Below, one piece after another: positions 7,420 through 13,632 of a DNA stretch of 13,632 bases. The notes under the pieces were generated by a model that saw only the letters and a list, made by a program, of their open reading frames with translations, was not told the DNA's origin and ran no database searches. How positions within the stretch are numbered: position 1 is the stretch's first letter; the number at the start of each line of letters is the position of its first letter. The stretch covers positions 1 to 13,632 of the forward strand of contig CAMNDM010000069.1 in the NCBI GenBank assembly GCA_946535435.1. Reading direction: 5' to 3'. The position numbers and the translations under genes are program-made. The DNA is from Physcocola sp002396385. Lineage in GTDB: Bacteria; Bacteroidota; Bacteroidia; Bacteroidales; Paludibacteraceae.

Positions 7420-7442
7420 ATATCCGTCTCTCGGCAAGAGAT
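7420..7442 (+). repeat. Candidate recombination site, right copy
   Basis: ATATCCGTCTCT, core CGGCA, then AGAGAT: identical to the left copy except that the 5-bp core is its exact reverse complement. The two cores are thus oppositely oriented, which would make recombination invert the roughly 165 bp between them. Confidence 0.65.
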
Positions 7443-7459
7443 GAAGAATTAAACTTCAT
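7441..7459. repeat. Short inverted repeat in the helicase leader
   Basis: ATGAAG and CTTCAT form a perfect 6-bp inverted repeat around a 7-nt spacer, immediately after the right recombination site. No T-run follows, so a terminator is unlikely. It could be an operator or a leader hairpin in the transcript. Confidence 0.3.
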
Positions 7460-7587
7460 ACGGATGTCACTCGATAAAGACCGATAATTGGCAAGCTATA
7501 TAAAGAACGATAAAACTCCCTCGTAGTGTAAAAAGGGTTGGTCGCCTATCGAGACACGGTGATGGGAAGATTTTTCTTAGGAAGGAC

Positions 7588-10500
7588 ATGAGTTCAATTC
7601 ATCAGACCAATTCTCACATCTTTACGAATAGAGATGGAAATACGTTAATGAAAGAATTTGAAGGTGTTTTACAGTATAACCCACAAATTCGTAACCTTGA
7701 TGCCGTTGTCGGCTTTCTTCGTGCGTCTGGCTATTTCTCCCTTCGACCATTTCTTGACAACATTAACAAAGCACGCGTTCTAATAGGAATCGATGTAGAT
7801 AAATACATAGCAGAAGCAGCAAGACAAGGAAAACTATTCTTTGGTGCGGAGGACGAAGTAAAACAAGATTGTTTGCGACAGATACGTAAAGATATCGAAA
7901 GTTCTAACTACAAAAAAGAAATTGAAGACGGCATATTCCAAATGGTTCAAGACCTTATTGCTGGTAAGTTAGAATTGCGAGCTCACCCATCAAAAAAAAT
8001 ACATGCCAAAATATATGTACTCTATCCTGATAACTTCAACCAGTACACACAAGGCACTGTCATTACAGGGTCGAGCAATTTATCAGGCAACGGTCTTGGC
8101 ATCACAGAAGAACGCCAATATGAGTTCAATGTAAAGATGACCCAACATGAGGATGTGCAATTTGCCAAGGACGAATTTGAGCAATTATGGGAAGAGTCCA
8201 AAGACAGTGAAATCACAGCAGAGGATTTGAAGACCTCCATTGACCAGACCTATTTAAAGGGGGATGTATCTCCGTATGAGCTTTACATCAAAATGCTTAT
8301 GGAGTATTTCTCTGACCGCATTTTAGAAACTGACAACAACAACCCATTTGATATGCCAGAAGGCTATACCAAATATGACTACCAGATGGACGCAGTCATA
8401 GAAGGGTATCAGAAACTTATCCGCTATGATGGTTTCTTCCTTGCCGATGTGGTCGGTCTTGGGAAGACAGTTATTGCAACCATGATTGCCAAAAAGTTTC
8501 TGATTGAAAATGGTCGTGACCACACCAAAATTCTAGTAGTATTTCCCCCTGCTGTTGAACAAAACTGGAGGACTACCTTCAAGGACTTTGGAATTGATAA
8601 ATATGCAAACTTCATCAGTAACGGAAGTCTCTCGAAAGTTCTTGACGAAGATAATTATAACTACTGGAACGCAGACGAATATGATTTAGTGCTTGTGGAC
8701 GAGGCTCATAAATTCCGTAGTCATACAACATCCGCTTTTGAGCAATTGCAAGAGATTTGCAAAATGCCCCGCATAGAGACTGGTAATATTCCAGGATACA
8801 AGAAAAAAGTAATGCTCATATCTGCGACTCCTATGAACAATACTCCAGCCGACCTTTATAATGAGATTCTATTGTTTCAAGACCCTCGCCGTTGCACTAT
8901 TGATGGTGTAGGAAATCTGACAGCCTTCTTTGCCCCATTGAATGCTGAATTTAAAAAACTTCGCAACAATCCAGAAGCGGAGATTAAGGACTTCAAACGT
9001 TTGGCAGAAAAGGTACGCGACAGAGTAATAAAACCACTTACGGTTCGACGAACCCGCACCGACATAGAAAGCGTTCCCCGCTACAACAAAGATGTGAATG
9101 GTTTTCCTAAAGTAGAGTGCCCTATAGAAAATAAATATGAGCTTAACGAGCACTTGGCGAATCTATTTGAACATGCTATGCAAACGCTTAGTAAGGATTT
9201 GACTTATGCAAGATATCAAGCCATTGCTTATCTGAAACCAGAAGTATCAGATGGCTTATATGACAATGCAGAGCTTATCAGCCGCAGTTTGGCAGGAATT
9301 CGCAAAAACGGGCTGGTAAAACGTTTGGAGAGTAGTTTTTACGCGTTTCAAGTTTCTATTGAAAATTTCCTAAAAGCAAACGAAAATATGCTCAACATGT
9401 TCGCTAACAACAAAGTTTTCATTGCACCTGACCTTGATATCAATACTATGATGGAGACAATGACAGAAGAGGAAATCGAGGAACGCTTGAACGAAAAAGC
9501 AAAAGACAATCCCAAAAATGCAGTATTTAAAGCGGACGATTTTCGTCCTGAGTTCATCGAAATGCTACGAACAGACCAAGACATTCTTAAACAAATGTGC
9601 AGCGAATGGAAAGATATTTCTGACGATGACGATTCTAAATTTGCTAAGTTCTACGAACTACTAAAACATGAACTATTCAAGACAGAACGCAATCCTGAAC
9701 AGAAACTCGTTGTATTCTCTGAGTCTATTGATACAATAAACTATCTGCAACGACGCATCAATCGTCCAGATGTTCTGGTTATATCCTCCGACAACCGAGG
9801 GCAACAATTCAAGACTATTAGAGAGAACTTTGATGCGAATTACAAGACAAAACTCAACAATTATAATATAATTCTGACAACTGATGTATTGGCAGAAGGT
9901 GTCAACCTTCATCGATCCAACGTTATTGTCAACTACGACACCCCTTGGAACTCAACTCGACTAATGCAACGCATCGGACGTGTGAACCGAATTGGTTCTG
10001 TTTCAAAGCACATATACAACTATGTGTTCTATCCTTCACGTGAAGGGAATAGGGAAATCAACCTCAACCAGATAGCTGTTAGCAAGATCCAAACGTTCCA
10101 TTCCACATTTGGAGAAGACAATCAGATTTATTCTCAAAATGAGATTATTGACCGTGATTTAAGTAAACTATTTGATGAAGCAGTGAAAGAACAGAAAAAA
10201 GACTTTAACCAAGAGATTCCTTATTATGAAGAACTTCGCTCACTCTATCAGACAGACCGTAGAGAATATAACCGTATTGCGAAGTTGTCTCTGCGTAGCC
10301 GTACAGGACGTAACCCACGCACAGTCGATGGTGTCACCCTCTCAAACGACACATTAGTTTTTCTCAAAACAAACTTCAGGAAGGTTTTCTTCCTTGTTTC
10401 AGAAAAGGCAGAAGAGATCTCGGTACTTGACGCTTTAAAATTCTTCAAGGCAGTTCCTGAAGAAAAATCCATAGAACGCATAAAAGAACATCACCAGCAT

Positions 10501-10905
10501 ATAGAAAAAGCTTTGGCGAAGTTCCGCTTAATTAGAGACACAGAAATTCAGCAAGAAGAAACTTCTATGGAGAATCAAAGCAATATGGGTGCGCAAGTGA
10601 GCACAGCCATAAACTTGCTCTCCAACTTCATGCGCGAGATTAACGACAACGATTTGTATTTGAAAGTAGCCCAACTGAAAAAACTAGTGGAACGTGGTGT
10701 CATCACCTATATTGCAAAGCGTCTGCAACGCATACAGAAAGACTTGCGCCGTGTAAGTGGCAAGGCACGCATGACACACGACGAAGCCTTGACAGAAATC
10801 ATACACATGGCAAAGAAGTATGAGTCTTATTACATGGCAGAGGAAGCCTTGCTTAACGATAAAGAAACCGATGCCCAAATTATCCTTTCAGAGAGTTTCC
10901 AATAA
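7588..10905 (+). CDS. Phospholipase D-type nuclease fused to Snf2-like SF2 helicase
   Basis: The 1105-residue protein begins with a PLD-type domain (about 1-205) with one HKD-like motif: His139 and Lys141 in IHAKIY and GSSNLS at 161-166. Such domains usually dimerise to form one nuclease site. A superfamily 2 translocase follows: Walker A GLGKT at 290-294, DEAH at 371-374, SATP at 412-415, motif V TTDVLAEG (764-771) and the arginine-finger motif QRIGRVNR (794-801). The large insert between the two RecA-like lobes (about 440-690) and the C-terminal charged helical region (about 900-1105) are not recognised. The start ATG at 7588 is directly preceded by AGGAAGGAC; a second in-frame ATG at 7648 would cut into the domain. 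The adenine methylase gene starts 15 bp after the stop. I infer a DNA-translocating nuclease component of a restriction or anti-phage system, cytoplasmic, ATP-driven. Confidence 0.92.
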   Translation: MSSIHQTNSHIFTNRDGNTLMKEFEGVLQYNPQIRNLDAVVGFLRASGYFSLRPFLDNINKARVLIGIDVDKYIAEAARQGKLFFGAEDEVKQDCLRQIRKDIESSNYKKEIEDGIFQMVQDLIAGKLELRAHPSKKIHAKIYVLYPDNFNQYTQGTVITGSSNLSGNGLGITEERQYEFNVKMTQHEDVQFAKDEFEQLWEESKDSEITAEDLKTSIDQTYLKGDVSPYELYIKMLMEYFSDRILETDNNNPFDMPEGYTKYDYQMDAVIEGYQKLIRYDGFFLADVVGLGKTVIATMIAKKFLIENGRDHTKILVVFPPAVEQNWRTTFKDFGIDKYANFISNGSLSKVLDEDNYNYWNADEYDLVLVDEAHKFRSHTTSAFEQLQEICKMPRIETGNIPGYKKKVMLISATPMNNTPADLYNEILLFQDPRRCTIDGVGNLTAFFAPLNAEFKKLRNNPEAEIKDFKRLAEKVRDRVIKPLTVRRTRTDIESVPRYNKDVNGFPKVECPIENKYELNEHLANLFEHAMQTLSKDLTYARYQAIAYLKPEVSDGLYDNAELISRSLAGIRKNGLVKRLESSFYAFQVSIENFLKANENMLNMFANNKVFIAPDLDINTMMETMTEEEIEERLNEKAKDNPKNAVFKADDFRPEFIEMLRTDQDILKQMCSEWKDISDDDDSKFAKFYELLKHELFKTERNPEQKLVVFSESIDTINYLQRRINRPDVLVISSDNRGQQFKTIRENFDANYKTKLNNYNIILTTDVLAEGVNLHRSNVIVNYDTPWNSTRLMQRIGRVNRIGSVSKHIYNYVFYPSREGNREINLNQIAVSKIQTFHSTFGEDNQIYSQNEIIDRDLSKLFDEAVKEQKKDFNQEIPYYEELRSLYQTDRREYNRIAKLSLRSRTGRNPRTVDGVTLSNDTLVFLKTNFRKVFFLVSEKAEEISVLDALKFFKAVPEEKSIERIKEHHQHIEKALAKFRLIRDTEIQQEETSMENQSNMGAQVSTAINLLSNFMREINDNDLYLKVAQLKKLVERGVITYIAKRLQRIQKDLRRVSGKARMTHDEALTEIIHMAKKYESYYMAEEALLNDKETDAQIILSESFQ

Positions 10906-10920
10906 ATAGCAAATAGCATT

Positions 10921-13632
10921 ATGTACAAGGAAGTCATAGAATCAAGATATAATCGTGAGGCCTGGCAGCAACTTCTTCACGATATTTTCCACAACAAGGC
11001 AAGTTTTTGGAATAGTCCTTCAGAAGTTCAAGTTAATAGCCATTTGGCGAAACAAGCACTTAATCTTGGCAAGATTACATTGTCGGACGGGGAGTCTATT
11101 GCTGTTTACGAAGTGGAACTAACCGACAACGTGAACATAGAGCGTAATCGCCGTGGCATAAGAGATTTGCTTACCACAGATTGGCGGAATATGGGTTATG
11201 CTGGAGCATTTATGTTCTGTTACCGCAAGAATGAGAGTTTATTACGATTCTCCTACGTCAGCGAAACCTGGGGATTCAACAAGGAAGGAAACTACGAAAA
11301 AATTTCAACTGACACAAAACGTTACACCTACCTTCTTGGAGAAGGACGCGGTTGCCGTACTGCCATTGAACAATTCAAGACCCTCCGTGATAGCAAACAA
11401 TCTTTAAGCGACATTACAGCTGCGTTCTCTGTAGAAGCACTCACGAAGCAATTCTATAAGGATTTGTTTGAGTGGTACCAGTGGGCTGTCGAACCATCTT
11501 CAAATATCACCTTCCCCAACAATACAACGACAGAAGATGATGACCGCGAAGACATTGAGACAAAGGTCATCCGAATGATTACCCGTATTATGTTCGTATG
11601 GTTTATAAAACAAAAAGGGCTTGTTCCAAACCGAATTTTCGATATTGACTTTCTAAGCACGATTTTAAAGGAGTTCGACCCATACAGCACAACTATAGGA
11701 AATTTCTACAATGCCATCTTACAGAATCTTTTCTTTGGAACACTAAACCGCGCCATAGTGGATGAAGATGGTAACACCAGGAAATTCGCCACATCAAGCA
11801 AACGTGACATAAAGACATTATACCGTTATGCGGAAATGTTTTCTATCAGTGAGCAAGAAGTCATTGAAATGTTTGCTGAAATTCCATTCCTAAATGGAGG
11901 TCTGTTTGAGTGCTTGGATAAGACTCGACACATTGATGGAGTTGATCAATGCTACAATTTTGACGGCTTCAGCCGCAACGACATACGCTTTGCAGATGGT
12001 AGGTTTAAACATCGTGCCATTGTTCCCAACAACCTTTTCTTTGATCGGGAGAAAGGATTGATTTCCATTCTAAGCCGCTACAACTTCACCATTGAAGAAA
12101 ATTCTCCAGAAGAGCAACAGGTTGCCCTCGACCCTGAACTTTTGGGAAAGGTATTTGAGAACCTCCTTGGAGCCTATAATCCAGAAACAAAGGAAACAGC
12201 ACGAAACCAAAGCGGTTCATTCTATACACCGCGCGAAATAGTCAACTACATGGTAGACGAGAGTCTTATAGCCTATCTTGGAGACAACGCTTTTGTACGT
12301 TCATTGTTTCGTAACGATTTCAGTTATAGCAAGTCGAATACAAAAGAATACAAGGAACTTGCAGAAAAAATAAAAGCGGTGAAGATTCTTGACCCCGCTT
12401 GTGGATCTGGAGCATTTCCTATGGGACTGTTGAATAGAATGGTTGAAATACTGGAACGAATTTCTCCTGATGAGGCTGTCTATGATCTAAAATTATCCAT
12501 TATAGAGAACTGTCTATATGGCAGTGATATACAAAGCATTGCCGCTCAAATCACAAAATTGCGTTTCTTTATTTCCCTAATATGTGACTGCGAGAAGGAT
12601 GCATCAAAACCAAACTTTGGTATTCCAACTCTGCCAAACCTTGAAACGAAATTTGTATCAGCAAATTCTCTGATTGCAAAGAAAAAGAGACCCGCACAAG
12701 GTTGCCTTTTTGAGAATCCAGAGATTGAGCCTACAAAGAACAAACTGGCAGAGATACGTCACAAACATTTTTCTGCGAAATCGGCATCTACCAAACACCG
12801 TTTAAGAGAGAGAGACCAGGAATTACGTGACAAACTGGCAAAACTGATTTCAGAAAACGATGACTTTGCACCCGAAGACGCCAAACAATTGGCAGCATGG
12901 AATCCTTACGACCAAAATGCCGTCAGCCCTTTCTTCGATCCTGAATGGATGTTTGGCGTTACCGACGGCTTCGATATAGTAATAGGCAACCCACCCTATA
13001 TTCAATTACAGAACAATGGCGGCGAACTTGCCAAATTGTATGAGGGTTGTGGCTATTCTACATTTGCACGTACTGGCGATATCTATTGTCTGTTCTATGA
13101 ACGTGGTTGGCAACTACTAAAGAAAAACGGGCATCTGTGTTATATCACATCCAACAAGTGGATGCGTGCAGGATATGGAGAAAAAACCAGAGAGTTTTTT
13201 GCGAACAAAACCAACCCAATGCTTCTGATTGATTTTGCAGGAGTGAAAATATTTGAAAGTGCCACCGTTGACACAAACATTCTGCTATTCTCGAAATCTA
13301 ATAATCTGCACGAAACGGCCTGCGCCGTTACCAACAAGCAGAACAAAGATAGTGTAAAGAATTTGAGCGATTTCGTGCAGCAACAGAAAGTTATTTGTAG
13401 TTTTGACTCGTCAGAGAGTTGGGTGGTACTTTCGCCTATTGAGCAAAGCATTAAAATGAAAATAGAAGCTGTTGGCACTCCGTTGAAGGATTGGGATATA
13501 AATATCTATCGAGGAGTGCTAACAGGTTGCAACGAAGCCTTTATCATAGATACAGCAAAGCGGGACGAGATACTGGCTAACTGTCAGACGGACGAGGAGC
13601 GGACGAGAACTGCTGAACTTATACGACCGATT
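10921..13632 (+). CDS. Eco57I-type adenine-specific DNA methyltransferase / restriction-modification protein (3' end outside window)
   Basis: This frame stays open from the ATG at 10921 to the window edge (904 residues visible), so its C-terminus is missing. The class I SAM-dependent fold is clear: GSFYTPREI at 432-440 (motif X region), the SAM-binding motif DPACGSGAFP at 491-500, LYGSDIQ a little further on, and the catalytic NPPY at 690-693, which marks N6-adenine methylation. A charged, probably coiled insert (about 600-655) precedes NPPY. After about residue 720 a target-recognition region begins; the Eco57I/TaqI-like stretch IYRGVLTGCNEAFIID is at 862-877. The N-terminal 1-150 residues resemble the nuclease end of type IIG enzymes (AVYEVEL at 61-67) but no clear ExK is seen. 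It is 15 bp downstream of the PLD-helicase and surely co-transcribed. I infer host-DNA marking and possibly recognition for the helicase partner. Confidence 0.92.
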   Translation, partial: MYKEVIESRYNREAWQQLLHDIFHNKASFWNSPSEVQVNSHLAKQALNLGKITLSDGESIAVYEVELTDNVNIERNRRGIRDLLTTDWRNMGYAGAFMFCYRKNESLLRFSYVSETWGFNKEGNYEKISTDTKRYTYLLGEGRGCRTAIEQFKTLRDSKQSLSDITAAFSVEALTKQFYKDLFEWYQWAVEPSSNITFPNNTTTEDDDREDIETKVIRMITRIMFVWFIKQKGLVPNRIFDIDFLSTILKEFDPYSTTIGNFYNAILQNLFFGTLNRAIVDEDGNTRKFATSSKRDIKTLYRYAEMFSISEQEVIEMFAEIPFLNGGLFECLDKTRHIDGVDQCYNFDGFSRNDIRFADGRFKHRAIVPNNLFFDREKGLISILSRYNFTIEENSPEEQQVALDPELLGKVFENLLGAYNPETKETARNQSGSFYTPREIVNYMVDESLIAYLGDNAFVRSLFRNDFSYSKSNTKEYKELAEKIKAVKILDPACGSGAFPMGLLNRMVEILERISPDEAVYDLKLSIIENCLYGSDIQSIAAQITKLRFFISLICDCEKDASKPNFGIPTLPNLETKFVSANSLIAKKKRPAQGCLFENPEIEPTKNKLAEIRHKHFSAKSASTKHRLRERDQELRDKLAKLISENDDFAPEDAKQLAAWNPYDQNAVSPFFDPEWMFGVTDGFDIVIGNPPYIQLQNNGGELAKLYEGCGYSTFARTGDIYCLFYERGWQLLKKNGHLCYITSNKWMRAGYGEKTREFFANKTNPMLLIDFAGVKIFESATVDTNILLFSKSNNLHETACAVTNKQNKDSVKNLSDFVQQQKVICSFDSSESWVVLSPIEQSIKMKIEAVGTPLKDWDINIYRGVLTGCNEAFIIDTAKRDEILANCQTDEERTRTAELIRPI

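Larger units (their letters stand above)
7234..7587. other. Non-coding regulatory region between recombinase and helicase
   Basis: This 354-bp gap has no gene I can support. It holds two 23-bp sites with mutually inverted cores, a plus-strand promoter candidate between them, a short inverted repeat at 7441-7459, three CGATAA copies (7472, 7482, 7508) and a purine-rich ribosome-binding stretch (AGGAAGGA) directly before the helicase ATG. Confidence 0.7.

Noticed and set aside
7234..7587. CRISPR-like or tRNA content in the intergenic region
   Set aside because: Only two site copies with an inverted core are present, no regular repeat-spacer pattern and no cloverleaf.
7588..10905. Mokosh type II (helicase fused to PLD)
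   Set aside because: As I recall, Mokosh proteins carry an SF1-type helicase and a C-terminal PLD domain. Here the PLD is N-terminal, the helicase is a DEAH-type Snf2-like SF2 enzyme, and a methylase is linked.

Overview
The window looks like chromosomal DNA from a Bacteroidales bacterium (Bacteroides/Prevotella-like). Three signs support this: several start regions carry the Bacteroidetes-type -7 box TAnnTTTG; a thrA gene sits directly upstream of an ApgM-family gene, an arrangement known from this group; and the tyrosine recombinase is of the Bacteroidetes type, with Tyr in place of the usual His of the HxxR motif. I cannot name a genus from the sequence alone.

Left half (about 1-5760, all genes on the minus strand): two uncharacterised membrane-protein genes (343-993 and 1245-1862), then an ApgM-family gene (2007-3224) and thrA (3333-5759). 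Transcription runs right to left, so thrA is read first. ThrA makes homoserine from aspartate in three steps by supplying aspartate kinase and homoserine dehydrogenase. The ApgM-family protein is probably the non-orthologous homoserine kinase proposed for this group rather than a glycolytic mutase. thrC is not next to them. Clear rho-independent terminators close each transcription unit, and two of them share almost the same stem.

Right half (about 5760-13632, all genes on the plus strand): an accessory module abutting thrA. It holds a tyrosine recombinase (6040-7233), a 354-bp non-coding region, a 1105-residue protein with an N-terminal phospholipase D-type nuclease domain and a Snf2-like SF2 helicase (7588-10905), and an Eco57I-type adenine methyltransferase with its own specificity region (10921 to the window edge, incomplete). 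The last two are 15 bp apart and look co-transcribed. Together they resemble a restriction-modification or anti-phage system.

The most interesting signal lies between recombinase and helicase: two 23-bp near-identical sites (7255-7277 and 7420-7442) that differ only in a 5-bp core, which is TGCCG in one and its exact reverse complement CGGCA in the other. They therefore form a 15-bp inverted repeat. They enclose a segment with a Bacteroidetes-like promoter pointing at the helicase and methylase genes. This is what a phase-variable invertible promoter would look like, with the adjacent recombinase as its likely invertase. It is an inference from one orientation only.
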